64,000 nt of DNA from JBBROS01 sp965260995 (GCA_965260995.1 CBDHCD010000003.1:1178001-1242000), one strand, 5' to 3'; shown: positions 34,920 through 43,813, counted from the stretch's first letter. The notes: generated by a model from the sequence alone, not told the origin. Numbers and translations: made by a program.

Positions 34920-35105
34920 TGCGGCTCCTGATCAGATCACCAGCATAGACCGGACAGCACAGAGCAAGGGTCCAGTTTCCACCGAGGCCGTGTGGAAAGA
35001 AGTTTTCAGCCAAGAAGCGGCCAGGGGTTCCGGCATGCAGGGAACGCCACGGGTTGTGGCGCCGCCCCAACCTGCTGTTGAGGTCAGGCCGGTTGGGCCG
35101 AGTCC

Positions 35106-35720
35106 TCAAGTCCTGATCGCCTCCATCAGCGGCTTCACGCCCAGGATCGTGACCACCCGCTTCATATTGTAGGCCAAGACTTGCAGGCTCATCTCCGTGC
35201 GGACCCGTTTCAGTCGTTTGGTCAGGAAGTGGGTGGCGCCCATCCAGGCCTTGATGGTGCCGAACGGGTGCTCAACGGTTTGCCGCCGCAGCACCATCGC
35301 TTGGGGTACTTGGTCCAGCCGCTTTTGCATGGCGTCGAGCATGCCCTCGTGTTCCCACCGTTTGACCCGGCGCTGCTTGCCTGGTGTGCATTGAGCTTTG
35401 ATCGCGCAGTCCGGGCACTTGGTCGTCCAGCAATGCCGGAGCATCTTGTCGCCGCCCTCGTCGCTGTTGAACCGCCACGCCAGAGTTTCGCCCGCTGGGC
35501 AGCGGTAGGCGTCCTGCCCGGGCAAGTAGACGAAGTCCTGCTTGCCGAAGCGGCCTTCGAACTTGGCGCCTGAGGTCAGCGGCTTGGGTATGTAGGGCAC
35601 GACGCCGCCCTGCTCGCAGGCGTAGATCTCCCATCCGGAGAAGTAGCCCCGGTCGGCCAGCACGGTCAGGTCCCGGCGGTCGGTAGCCTCCTGGGCAAGA
35701 CGGGCCATGACCGCCAGCCC
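35106..35720 (-). pseudogene. IS1182-family transposase, C-terminal part
   Basis: The frame reads TVLADRGYFSGWEIYACEQGGVVPYIPKP (catalytic Asp region), then CPAGETLAW...CWTTKCPDCAIKAQC, the Cys-rich insert of IS1182, and RRQTVEHPFGTIKAWMGATHFLTKRLKRVRTEMSLQVLAYNMKR with the catalytic Glu. The N-terminal part is missing upstream of about 35720, where the IS30 element begins. It is not found beyond the far end of that element, so part of the IS1182 copy has been deleted. Confidence 0.8.
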
Positions 35721-35723
35721 GGG

Positions 35724-37168
35724 TTCAACCGGTCGTCGCAACGCCTGTGTGATCCGTCCGCAGCAGGGCGTCAAAGGTTTCGGCCGGCGTCTTCCAGTCC
35801 AGCGTCTTGCGCGGCCTCCCGTTCAGGGCCGAGGCCACCGCCGCAAGGTCGGCCGCGCTGTGCAGGCCCAGGTCCGTGCCCTTCGGGAAATACTGCCGCA
35901 GCAGCCCGTTGGTGTTCTCGTTCGTGCCGCGCTGCCATGGACTCCGGGGATCGCAGAAGTAGACGGCCAGGCCCGTCTCGACCCGCAACTGCGCATGCTG
36001 GGCCATCTCCGCACCTTGGTCCCACGTCAGCGACTGCCGGAGCTGCTCGGGCAAGGTCGTGATCTCGCGCGCGATCGCGTCGCGCACCGCCTCGGCGCCA
36101 TGGCCGGCAAGCGCAGGGCCGTTCTTCGCGCGAGGCCCGCAGCCGTGGCCGACCATGGACGGCAGGTGCAGCAGCATCGTGAACCGTGTCGTGCGCTCCA
36201 CCAGCGTGCCGAGCGCCGAACTGCCCAGACCCAGGATGAGGTCCCCCTCCCAGTGGCCCGGCACCGCCCGGTCAGCCGCCTCCGCCGAGCGCTCGCTGAT
36301 CATCACCTCGGGGACGATGAAGGACTTGCCCCGGCCACGCGTGCGCTCCCGCGGCACGCGCAGCGCCCGCCCGGTGCGCAGGCAGGCCGTCAGCTCGCGC
36401 CGCAGCGCGCCCCGGCCCTGCACGTAAAGCGACTGGTAGATGGCCTCGTGGCTGATCCGCATCGTCGCGTCCCCGGGGAAGTCGAGCCGCAGGCGGTAGG
36501 CGATCTGCTGTGGGCTCCACGCCTTGGCCCAGCGCCGGTCCTGCCGGGGACCGTGCCGCCGGCCCTTCCACGGCACGGTCGGCCCGGGCACCGCCGCCCC
36601 GCTCGGGGCAGCAATCATGCCAGACAACCGGTCCTGCACATACGTCCGCAGCGCCGCGTTGGCGGCAAGCTTCGCAGGCTTCGGGCGCCAGGCGGCCCGT
36701 TCGGCATGCCATTGCGCGACAGTCGCCCGATACTCCAGGCCGCCGCTGCGCGTGGCCGCGTTGCGCCGCAGCTCCCGCGAGACCGTCGACGCCGACCGCC
36801 CTACCCGCCGGGCCATCTCCCGTATGCCCGTGCCCTGCGCACCCAGGATCGCAAGCTCCTCCCGTTCCGCAAGCGACAGATATCGCCCGGAGAGCGGCTT
36901 TGCTGATCGTCCAAACATCGCTGGTGGCATGCCGCCTGCCTTCCGGAACCATCTTGTTCCGACAGCCTGCGGCACACCCACCCCAATCGCAGCATCCTCA
37001 CTGGACAAGCCTGCCGCGATCCCCGCCCAGAACCGTCGCCGCTCCTCCCGTCCCGCCACCGGCGGCCGGCCCAGCGACACCAACGGTGCCCGCCCAGATC
37101 GTGCCGAGCGCCGCTTCCGATCCGCCATCGCAATCTCCTGCGTCAGGCTGTTGCGACGACCACTTGAA
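35724..37168. mobile_element. IS30-family element
   Basis: The ends are inverted: TTCAACCGGTCGTCGCAAC at 35724 and, reading inward from 37168, TTCAAGTGGTCGTCGCAAC. They share about 17 of 19 positions. The transposase stop codon (35725-35727) lies within the left terminal repeat. The left flank is IS1182; the right flank has no gene I recognise up to 37227. Confidence 0.75.
35725..37128 (-). CDS. IS30-family transposase
   Basis: The ATG at 37128 follows CAGGAG at 7 bases. The 467-residue protein has an N-terminal HTH (LAEREELAILGAQGTGIREMARRVGRSASTVSRELRRN), then the DDE core: GHWEGDLILGLG (Asp), LTWDQGAEMA (Asp) and SPWQRGTNENTNGLLRQYFPKGTDL (Glu), the IS30 hallmark. It is uninterrupted and longer than many IS30 transposases because of an extra N-terminal region (residues ~1-90). 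Confidence 0.92.
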   Translation of the reverse strand: MADRKRRSARSGRAPLVSLGRPPVAGREERRRFWAGIAAGLSSEDAAIGVGVPQAVGTRWFRKAGGMPPAMFGRSAKPLSGRYLSLAEREELAILGAQGTGIREMARRVGRSASTVSRELRRNAATRSGGLEYRATVAQWHAERAAWRPKPAKLAANAALRTYVQDRLSGMIAAPSGAAVPGPTVPWKGRRHGPRQDRRWAKAWSPQQIAYRLRLDFPGDATMRISHEAIYQSLYVQGRGALRRELTACLRTGRALRVPRERTRGRGKSFIVPEVMISERSAEAADRAVPGHWEGDLILGLGSSALGTLVERTTRFTMLLHLPSMVGHGCGPRAKNGPALAGHGAEAVRDAIAREITTLPEQLRQSLTWDQGAEMAQHAQLRVETGLAVYFCDPRSPWQRGTNENTNGLLRQYFPKGTDLGLHSAADLAAVASALNGRPRKTLDWKTPAETFDALLRTDHTGVATTG

Positions 37169-37227
37169 TCCACCCAACACACGCCGGTCTCTGGTCGCCA
37201 CTGGATGAAAGTTGGGGGTCAGGTCAC

Positions 37228-37293
37228 GGTTTTCAAAAGTCCCTGCTACAGCAATGACTTTTGAAAACCGGTGTTCAAGTCCAGCCTGAGAGG
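37228..37293. repeat. solo copy of the IS1634 end, forming a long palindrome
   Basis: The 49 bases 37245-37293 are the reverse complement of 44187-44235, the outer end of the IS1634 element, without any transposase. They overlap a perfect inverted repeat: arms GGTTTTCAAAAGTC and GACTTTTGAAAACC around a 14-base centre that itself contains TGCT-AC-AGCA. It may be a footprint or remnant of a second IS1634 copy. Confidence 0.6.
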
Positions 37294-37306
37294 TGCCGCT
37301 TGGACC

Positions 37307-37425
37307 TTACGCCCGTGCGGATGGCGGTGCCTTGCAATCACTGCCGGACCGCCCCGGCCTTTGAAGCAGGTCGGCGGCTTCCACGTTAAGGACCTGGGCG
37401 AGCCTGTCGACGACGTCAATGCTAG
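37307..37425 (-). pseudogene. XRE-family regulator, C-terminal part (split by IS1380)
   Basis: The minus frame after the IS1380 boundary reads IDVVDRLAQVLNVEAADLLQRPG...ARA, then TAA at 37307-37309. It is the second half of the HTH gene that begins at 39183. Removing IS1380 with one CTAG gives exactly 255 bases, an 84-residue protein in frame. Confidence 0.7.
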
Positions 37426-39043
37426 CCGCCATAATTCATGGCTTTGAGACCGGCTCCATTTGAGGCGTGCGGTTTTCGTGTGTTGGTTGTGCAGGTGTGC
37501 GGACCCGTTACCACGTCGAGATGGCATGTTGGCGGCTCGATGCGGCGGCGCTGAGGGTTGGTGAAAACGGGTGACGGTGGGGCACGCTGCCCCGGAGCTT
37601 AACTGATGATGCGCGGCATACGGCCGAGGACGAAAGCCAGGATGGACTGGCACGGGGCGCTGCTGGGCAGGTGCAGCTTGATCTGGGTTTTGAGTTCGAC
37701 GACGCGCACGGCCAGCTTGACCAGGCGCAGCCGCAGGGTGTCGAACTGGGCGGTGCGCCAGGACGAGCGGCGCGGCATCAGCGTGCGCAGGCTCCACATG
37801 AGCCAGTAGGCGGCCCCATGCAGGAACAGGCGGAACTGGTTGGCGGTGGCCTTGGTGCACGAAGTGCGGTCGGCGGCCAGGTGGCGTTTCCAGCTCTTGA
37901 TGTGGTTTTCCGCCTGTCCGCGCGCGCAATACCGTTTTTCGTAGAGAGTGCGGGCCGAGCCGCCCGGCAGGCTGGTGACGACGAAGCGCGTGTCTGTCCC
38001 GTCCGGCCCGGCCTCGACGCGGGCGACGATGCGCTCCACGCGGTCCCAGCTTGCGGCACTGTCGTAGAACTCGGTGAAGCGGCGGAGCTTGCCCGAGCCG
38101 TCCGAGGCGGCAAAGCGGGCGGCGGTGCTGGCCTCCAGGCACTCGACATGGCGGCGCAGCGTGCTGGTGGGCGCGACCCCAATCAGATAATCGACCGTGT
38201 TCGCCCGGCACCAGCGCAGCACCTCGGGGCCGCAGTAGTGGCTGTCGGCGCGCAGCAGGACCTCGACCCGGGGCCAGTTGGCGCGGAGCTGGCGCAGCAG
38301 GCGGCGCAGGAAGGCCCGGACCTCGCGCCCGCTCGGCCGCTTGGCCGGGCGCAGCACGGCGGTGACGAAGCGGCCCTCGCCGTCGAACACCACGATGGGC
38401 TGGAAGCCGTACTCGTCATGATGCGCATTGAACAAGCGCATCTGCTGCCCGCCGTGCACGGTGTCGAACGTGTCGTCCACGTCCAGCACGATCCGGCGCG
38501 GCACCTGGCGGAACGACGCGCAATACAGGTCGACCATGGCCCGGCCCATCCGCAGCAGCGCACGCGTGCCGGGCAGGTTCTCCAGGCGCGAGATGGTGGG
38601 CTGCGAGCACAGCGCCGCCCCGTCCCCGAGCTTTGCCAGGGCCAGCTTGAACATCGGGTCGGTGCGCAGCTGGTCGGCGTCGTTGCCGTCCTCGTAGCCC
38701 GCCGCGATCATCAGCAGGCGAAAGCGGATGATCTCGTCGAGCCCGTGCACGACGCGCTCCGGGTCGCGCGGATCCTTGATGCACCCTGCCAAGCGTCCGG
38801 CCACGTCGAGGCGGCGCTCCACCTCGCGCAGCACCAGCAGCCCACCGTCGGAGGAGAGGTGGCCGCCGTCGAAGCGGGCGATCACGGGCTTGCCGCCGAC
38901 CGGTGACAAGCCGGGCAGCGCAGCGGTAGTCTCAACCTTGGCGGGCATGGCGCTCCGGTTCCGTAGAATTGGCCTCGAGAACCACATTCTACGCTGGATC
39001 AAGGGCTTGTACTATGCCCGCCAACCCTCATGAATTTTCCAGG
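37426..39043. mobile_element. IS1380-family element with CTAG duplication
   Basis: The 4-bp direct repeat CTAG flanks the element (37422-37425 and 39044-39047), as expected for IS1380. Terminal regions share AATTCATG in inverted orientation (near 37433-37440 and 39029-39036). The 1618-bp element carries one transposase on the minus strand and splits a small XRE gene. Confidence 0.85.
37599..38948 (-). CDS. IS1380-family transposase
   Basis: Start ATG 38948 with GGAG 5 bases upstream. The 449-residue protein has FDGGHLSSDGGLLVLREVERRL, GYEDGNDADQLRTDPMFKLAL, RRIVLDVDDTFDTVHGGQQM (catalytic Asp), VLLRADSHYCGPEVLRWC (Asp) and YCARGQAENHIKSWKRHLAADRTSC (Glu), the standard IS1380 series. The frame is intact. 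ORFs antisense to it are artefacts of the high GC content. Confidence 0.93.
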   Translation of the reverse strand: MPAKVETTAALPGLSPVGGKPVIARFDGGHLSSDGGLLVLREVERRLDVAGRLAGCIKDPRDPERVVHGLDEIIRFRLLMIAAGYEDGNDADQLRTDPMFKLALAKLGDGAALCSQPTISRLENLPGTRALLRMGRAMVDLYCASFRQVPRRIVLDVDDTFDTVHGGQQMRLFNAHHDEYGFQPIVVFDGEGRFVTAVLRPAKRPSGREVRAFLRRLLRQLRANWPRVEVLLRADSHYCGPEVLRWCRANTVDYLIGVAPTSTLRRHVECLEASTAARFAASDGSGKLRRFTEFYDSAASWDRVERIVARVEAGPDGTDTRFVVTSLPGGSARTLYEKRYCARGQAENHIKSWKRHLAADRTSCTKATANQFRLFLHGAAYWLMWSLRTLMPRRSSWRTAQFDTLRLRLVKLAVRVVELKTQIKLHLPSSAPCQSILAFVLGRMPRIIS

Positions 39044-39183
39044 CTAGCAGCATAGACGCTGCGCTCCAGCGCGCTGATATAGGTGCGGTCGATGTCCGCC
39101 TGATGCGCCAACTCTTCCTGCGACAGACCTCGGAGCCGTCTACACCTGCGAAGGTTGAGTGCCAGAACCTCCCGTATCCGCAT
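39044..39183 (-). pseudogene. XRE-family regulator, N-terminal part (split by IS1380)
   Basis: From the ATG at 39183 the frame reads MRIREVLALNLRRCRRLRGLSQEELAHQADIDRTYISALERSVYAAS, a complete HTH_3 DNA-binding motif, and runs into IS1380 at CTAG. It was too short to stand out alone. Joined to 37307-37425 it gives a typical single-domain phage or plasmid-type repressor. The inverted repeat just upstream may be its operator. Confidence 0.7.
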
Positions 39184-39201
39184 GAACGAGAGGGCGCGCT
39201 A

Positions 39202-39236
39202 TTGTAGAGTATATAAACACGGAGTATTCTCTACAA
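39202..39236. promoter_or_regulatory. inverted repeat upstream of the XRE gene
   Basis: TTGTAGAGTATA (39202-39213) and TATTCTCTACAA (39225-39236) form inverted 12-bp arms with two mismatches. They lie between the XRE start (39183, minus) and the lipoprotein gene (39318, plus) in an AT-rich island. This fits an operator and promoter region for divergent control. Confidence 0.45.
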
Positions 39237-39317
39237 ACGTGCTTCTGGAGACCCATGCCCGTGCGTCACATGATCTTTTGTAGCCAGTCGACGGGCGCAT
39301 TGCGCAGAAAGTCGGCC

Positions 39318-39921
39318 ATGCAGGTAAGGCTGGGCACAGCTTTCCTTCTCGCGACCGGCTTCCTCGTGGCGTGCAACGACCCGAAGGCGGCCAACAAGGA
39401 AAATTTCCAAGGCGCTGTCAGCGTTCTTCGACAAGAACTGCATCTTGATTGCACAAGGTACCGACACCTTCCCGATCCAGACCCAGATTGGTAGGCCAGG
39501 AAGTACGTCGATTGAACAGCTGCTTCAAAGTGATACGACGGCTAAGCTTAATCGCTTGGTCGATGCTGGTTTGCTTACGCGCACATCGACCACGGCGACT
39601 GGCGTGACACGCTTCGATCTGACGAGCAAAGGGCATGATCTCTATAGGCCGGCCGGCGCTTCAAAACCGTTCTCTCCATCGGGCTTCTGTGCCGGGCACG
39701 CTCACGTCGTGTCAGTTGACGGCTTCACCAATCCCACTGAAGAGAATGGCCGTCGAATGTCCCAGGTCATCTTCACGATGCGGCCCGAGCTCGACGAATG
39801 GACAAAAGCACCAGCGGTCCAAGCCGCATTTCCGGGTTTGCCCCGTGGCAACTCGGAATCAGGAACCCTGCCAGTGGTTCTGATGAGTGATGGTTGGACC
39901 GTTGGGACAGGTAGGTTGTAG
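39318..39921 (+). pseudogene. putative lipoprotein, frameshifted
   Basis: The ATG at 39318 gives MQVRLGTAFLLATGFLVACNDPKAANKENFQGAVS, a lipoprotein signal with lipobox LVAC. Near 39422 the frame changes; the continuing frame reads FFDKNCILIAQGTDTFPIQTQIGRPGSTSIEQLLQSDTTAKLNRLVDAGLLTRTS and ends at 39921. One missing base explains the break. The joined protein would be about 200 residues with a winged-helix-like LNRLVDAGLLTR stretch. No family recognised. Less GC-rich than its neighbours. Confidence 0.5.
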
Positions 39922-39970
39922 CCTACCAAGTTCTTACCAGCCTGCTCCTTTAACCCCGACAGCGCCCGTG

Positions 39971-40290
39971 AGATCATCCCGGTCTTGGCAGCCGGCGCAT
40001 GGTGAAGCCGACAATGATGGTGAAGCCGACAATGGCCCAGCGTTGGGTGGTGACGTAGGCGTGCTTCGCCCCTTGTGCGACGGCTCTGAGGATTGCCCGT
40101 GCCGCATGTTCGGGTGAGGCGACCCAGAAAAGACGTTCGGCCTTCATGCTTGTAGTCACGAAGCCGGGCGCGACTTCGGTCACCTCGCGTAGGGGGCAGG
40201 CTGCTGCCGATCTGCGCGAACAGCCGCGCCATTGGGCAGCAAGCCATCCTCACAAGCCGAGGGGCGGCGTATGAGGCACCCATGCTGACC
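39971..40290 (-). pseudogene. short-chain dehydrogenase remnant
   Basis: The minus strand contains VTEVAPGFVTTSMKAERLFWVASPEHAARAILRAVAQGAKHAYVTTQRWAIV, the PG-motif and C-terminal part of a short-chain dehydrogenase/reductase. Upstream, degraded and in mixed frames, MGASYAA..ARLFAQIGS recalls the YxxxK helix. The N-terminal Rossmann half is absent. Confidence 0.5.
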
Positions 40291-40332
40291 GGCGAGAACG
40301 ACCTCACGTCGTTTCCATTCTTTGTACTGCCG

Positions 40333-41817
40333 TCACCGTCGCCTATACCGGTAAGCCAGGGCTTCCGCTACGTCCCCGTGCCTCACCACTTCCGCGCCTC
40401 CCAGGTCCGCGATGGTGCGGGACACGCGCAGGAGCCGGGCGATCCCCCGCGCGGATAGGCATAAGCGGTCCGCCGCCTGCTCAACAGACACCCGGGCGTC
40501 GCCTTCCAGCGCGACGGAACCGTTGTCCACGCCGGCGCCGGCCGTCGTTTCGTGCGCGCCGGACCGGGCCTGCCGCAAGCGCCGGGCGGCGGCGACGCGC
40601 CCGGCAACCACGCTGCCGGATTCGCCCCGGGGCAGGCGCGGCAGTTCGGACGAAGGGACCGGCCGCGCCTCGGCGGCGAGGTCGAAGCGGTCCATGAGCG
40701 GGCCGCTGACGCCCGCCAGGTAACCCGCGCCGCACAAGGGCGCCTCGTTGCACGCCGGCCCAGCCTCGCCGAGCCGGCCACAGCGGCAGGGGCGCGCGGT
40801 TGCCACGAGTTGGAAGCGCGCGGGATAGGTGACGGGCGAAGCGGCAGGCCCGGCCGTAATCCGGCCGCTCTCTAGCGGCTGCCGCAGCGCCTCCTGCACT
40901 GCCCTGGGACGCTCGGGCAGTTCGTCGAGGAAAAGCGTGCCCCGGTGCGACAGGCTCATCTCGCCGGGGCCGCCGTCTCCGACCAGCGCTGCCCGCGACG
41001 CGCCGGGGGCCGGCGCGCGCCACGGCGGGCGCGTCACGAGCCGGCCCCTGTCCAGCAGGCCGGCGACGCTGTGGACCACGCTCGCCTCCAACGCCGCTTC
41101 AGGCGCCAGGTCGGGCAGCAAGCCCGGCAGGCAGGCGGCGAGCATGGACCGCTCGGCGCTCGCCGGTCCCACCAGGAGCAGGTTGTGGTTGCCGGCCGCG
41201 GCAATCTCCACCGCGCGCTTCGCGGTCTCCATCCCGCGCACGTCGGCCAAATCCGGGCCGGGCCGAGCGGCCTGCAACCCGGGCGGCTCCGGCGGGGTCA
41301 GCACCTGCGTGCCGCGGAAATGGTTGACGAGACTGAGGAGATCCGGAGCGGCCAGCACCTCGACGCGGCCGGCCCACGCGGCCTCGCCGCCCTGCGCGGC
41401 CGGGCAGATCAGGCCGAGGTCGCGGGCGGAGGCGGACAGGGCCGCCGGCAGCACGCCCGCGACGGCGTCAATGGCGCCGTCTGACAACAACATGCCTAAC
41501 GCGGCGTAGCCCTCGACCTCGTCCCAGGGTAGCACGTCCATCGCCGCTAGCACCGCCAAGGCGATCGGCAGGTCGAAGTGGCTGCTGTCCTGTCGCAGGC
41601 CGGCCGGCGCCACGTTGATCAGCACGCGCCTCGGCGGCAGCGACAGCCCCATCGCCGTCAGCGCCGCCCGCACGCGCTCTCGCGCCCCGTGGGCCGCCTC
41701 GTCCGCCAGGCCGGCGACCTGGAAGCCGGGCAGGCCGCCGCCGATCCGAGCCTGAACCTCGACCGGCAACGCCTCGACGCCGGCGAACGCGAAGCTCCAC
41801 ACGCGGACGCCTCTCAT
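40333..41817 (-). CDS. ComM/YifB-like AAA+ protein with degenerate Walker A
   Basis: Start ATG 41817 (MRGVRVWSFAFAGVEALPVEVQARIGGGLPGFQVAGLAD). The 494-residue protein aligns end to end with ComM/YifB: an N-terminal S5-like domain, an AAA+ core and a C-terminal HTH-like part (LCLSARGIARLLRVSRTIADLGG). The P-loop reads GPASAERSM, lacking the GKS Lys and Gly, where the copy at 61792 has GPPGAGKSM. The APHH sensor is APAP, while Walker B LFLDELPE is kept. ATP binding is doubtful. A divergent paralogue or long-lived pseudogene is possible. Confidence 0.8.
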   Translation of the reverse strand: MRGVRVWSFAFAGVEALPVEVQARIGGGLPGFQVAGLADEAAHGARERVRAALTAMGLSLPPRRVLINVAPAGLRQDSSHFDLPIALAVLAAMDVLPWDEVEGYAALGMLLSDGAIDAVAGVLPAALSASARDLGLICPAAQGGEAAWAGRVEVLAAPDLLSLVNHFRGTQVLTPPEPPGLQAARPGPDLADVRGMETAKRAVEIAAAGNHNLLLVGPASAERSMLAACLPGLLPDLAPEAALEASVVHSVAGLLDRGRLVTRPPWRAPAPGASRAALVGDGGPGEMSLSHRGTLFLDELPERPRAVQEALRQPLESGRITAGPAASPVTYPARFQLVATARPCRCGRLGEAGPACNEAPLCGAGYLAGVSGPLMDRFDLAAEARPVPSSELPRLPRGESGSVVAGRVAAARRLRQARSGAHETTAGAGVDNGSVALEGDARVSVEQAADRLCLSARGIARLLRVSRTIADLGGAEVVRHGDVAEALAYRYRRR

Positions 41818-42008
41818 ACGGGAATGCGGACCCAAGCCATTCCGGCCCGCTTCCACGTTGCCACTGCCATCATCGCTCGCATCCAAGCCTCCGGCAGCTT
41901 CATGCCCCCGATCGCTGACAGTATCGTAACGACCACCGAACTCGGCAACCGGTCCCGTCAGCCGCTTTCAAAAACTCCGAAGCTGGATGCCGGTCGCTGC
42001 AGCGAAGC

Positions 42009-42578
42009 TTGACGGCAGGGCAGCACGCCGGAAGCAGCAACGCTTGCGCATTCAGAAGCCATGCGATGCTGCTCGGCGCCAAGCTTGTCGCATGGCACCT
42101 GTTCAAGGGGGCGGCCTTCGACCAGATATCGTGGGCAAGCGAAGTCGCGCTCGTCGAGAAGGCTCACAACGTGGCACGGCGGCCGGGAGCAGACGATCGA
42201 CAGCCGGATTTCTTCGGCACCCACGCTCCGAAGCCGGAGAGGTCGCCATCCCGTCCAGTCCGGCAACCCAAGCCTTGGCGGGACATCAAAGGCGAGCCGT
42301 CAGCATCGGAACACCAGGGCGTGCCTGAGGATGGCAAGCCAGGCTTGGCAGCCAGCCTGTCCCCGGCCGAGCTCGGCAAACTCGTCGCCCTCCTGCCGGA
42401 CGACGACCTGGCGCGCCTTGTGATCGCCGCCACCCGTCAGCTTCGACGCCGGCTCACGTGCGGCAGAGGCGTCGCGGGCAAGGGCCGGACGTCGGCCTTG
42501 AGTCGTGCGGTCCAAGAAGTCGCCGCCGAGTTGAATGGGGAAGGTGATGACGAAAGCTGTTGCGACTGGGATGACTGA
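42009..42578 (+). CDS. hypothetical protein
   Basis: A 189-residue frame with a Pro/Arg-rich middle (KPERSPSRPVRQPKPWRD) and a helical C-terminal segment, SLSPAELGKLVALLPDDDLARLVIAATRQLRRRL, that looks like a genuine folded unit. It ends in an acidic tail (NGEGDDESCCDWDD). No family recognised and no clear SD at 42009, so the true start may be internal. Confidence 0.35.
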   Translation: MTAGQHAGSSNACAFRSHAMLLGAKLVAWHLFKGAAFDQISWASEVALVEKAHNVARRPGADDRQPDFFGTHAPKPERSPSRPVRQPKPWRDIKGEPSASEHQGVPEDGKPGLAASLSPAELGKLVALLPDDDLARLVIAATRQLRRRLTCGRGVAGKGRTSALSRAVQEVAAELNGEGDDESCCDWDD

Positions 42579-42689
42579 GGACGCTGCCTCGCAAGGCCGC
42601 CTATCAAACAGTCATCGCGACAGGCTTGAGCGCCCATGTAGTCTAGAATTGGCGAGCTGCGTAGTTTTCCGGCATTATGTAGCAGCCGC

Positions 42690-42900
42690 ACCAAGCACCT
42701 CATCCCAGTAAAGCGCGGCATGGGGAACAGAGGGATTGTCCAGCGCTTCGGGCCTCGCGTTCCTGTGAGGTATGACTGTTACATAGTGCCGCATCACGCC
42801 TTTCAGCGGCGCGATCCAGGCAAGGTGGGCGCCGTCAGGGCTGATCGTGCTGTCCGATCGGTTTGGATTGCCAAACAGACGGACACGACGAAACAGGGGG
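42690..42900 (-). pseudogene. S9-type peptidase N-terminal fragment
   Basis: The minus frame reads LFRRVRLFGNPNRSDSTISPDGAHLAWIAPLKGVMRHYVTVIP, resembling the FGNPxR...ISPDGxxLAWxAPxDGV start of the beta-propeller in S9 (prolyl-oligopeptidase-type) peptidases. Nothing else of that gene is present, so it is a fragment. Confidence 0.45.
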
Positions 42901-42946
42901 AGGGCAATACAAGCATGGTCCGTATAGCGGTGGCGGGGCTGATTTC

Positions 42947-43063
42947 TCACCGACCGCCGCTCGTTATGCCCAAGCCGGCGGCGAGTGCAACGCGCACGGC
43001 CTCGGACAGGCTGCGGGCGTTCAGCTTGGTCATCAGGTTGGCTCGACCACGTGATCGCCACCA
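42947..43063 (-). pseudogene. LuxR-type response-regulator C-terminal fragment
   Basis: The minus frame reads RANLMTKLNARSLSEAVRVALAAGLGITSGGR followed by TGA. This matches the recognition helix and tail of LuxR/FixJ-type HTH domains (RANLMxKLxARSLxEAVRxALxAGL). Only the last ~35 residues are present. Confidence 0.5.
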
Positions 43064-43086
43064 TGCGAAGCCGGGTCCGTCGGCCA

Positions 43087-43698
43087 TCACCACATCGTCG
43101 CGGCGGCCCGGCCAGCCCAGGCGCGGTCGTACTCCTCGCCGCCCACCCGCTCTTCGGTCATCGCGGCCAGGATCTGGCCGGGGCTGGGCAGGTCACGCGG
43201 GTCCGCGTGTCGGGCTGGGTTCCACAAGCCAGAGCGGACGATGGCGCGGGCGCACTGGAAGTAAATCTCCCCGACCGTGGTCACGATCACCGAGCGCGGC
43301 ACCTTGCCGTCCACGGCGAAGGAGGCCAGCAGGCCGGCATCGGTGTCGAGGTGGGCGTGCCCGTTGACCCGCAGCGTGGTGCCGCAGCCCGGGATCAGGA
43401 ACATGAAGGCCACCCGGGGGTCGCGGACGATGTTGCGCAGGCTGTCCACCCGGTTGTTGCCGCGCCGGTCCGGCAGCATCAGCGTGCGCTCGTCGTGCAC
43501 GCGCACGAAGCCCGCCACGTCGCCGCGTGGCGAGCAGTCCAGCCCTTCCGGCCCGCACGTCGCCAGCGCCGCGAAGGGCGAGGCGGCGATGAGGACGCGG
43601 TACTGCGGCGTGACCCGGCTCGCCACCTTGACAATGGACGCCTCGCCCACCGGGCCGTAGAGGGCTTCCAACTCCTCAACCGTGTTGATCCTCGCCAT
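43087..43698 (-). CDS. pyridoxamine 5'-phosphate oxidase-family (FMN-binding) protein
   Basis: Start set at the ATG at 43698 (MARINTVEELEALYGPVGEASIVKVASRVTPQYRVLIAASPFAALATCGPEGLDCSPRGD). The 203-residue protein shows the split-barrel flavin fold, with RTLMLPDRRGNNRVDSLRNIVRDPRVAFMFLIPGCGTTLRVNGHAHL characteristic of the MSMEG_1061-type PNPOx-like family. It is divergent from the histidine phosphatase gene (115 bp apart). Confidence 0.8.
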   Translation of the reverse strand: MARINTVEELEALYGPVGEASIVKVASRVTPQYRVLIAASPFAALATCGPEGLDCSPRGDVAGFVRVHDERTLMLPDRRGNNRVDSLRNIVRDPRVAFMFLIPGCGTTLRVNGHAHLDTDAGLLASFAVDGKVPRSVIVTTVGEIYFQCARAIVRSGLWNPARHADPRDLPSPGQILAAMTEERVGGEEYDRAWAGRAAATMW

Positions 43699-43813
43699 CG
43701 CTGTCAGCCCTTTTCCGAGTTGCCGGATCGCGAATAAAGACGTTCGGCCTCCTCCCCGATACAGGGCCGAGGTTTGTTGTTTCCGGCTGCCTGGTCTGTC
43801 ACAGCCATATGCC

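Noticed and set aside
37671..38906. Plus-strand ORF of 411 codons opposite the IS1380 transposase
   Set aside because: Antisense artefact; the minus strand carries all IS1380 motifs and an SD.
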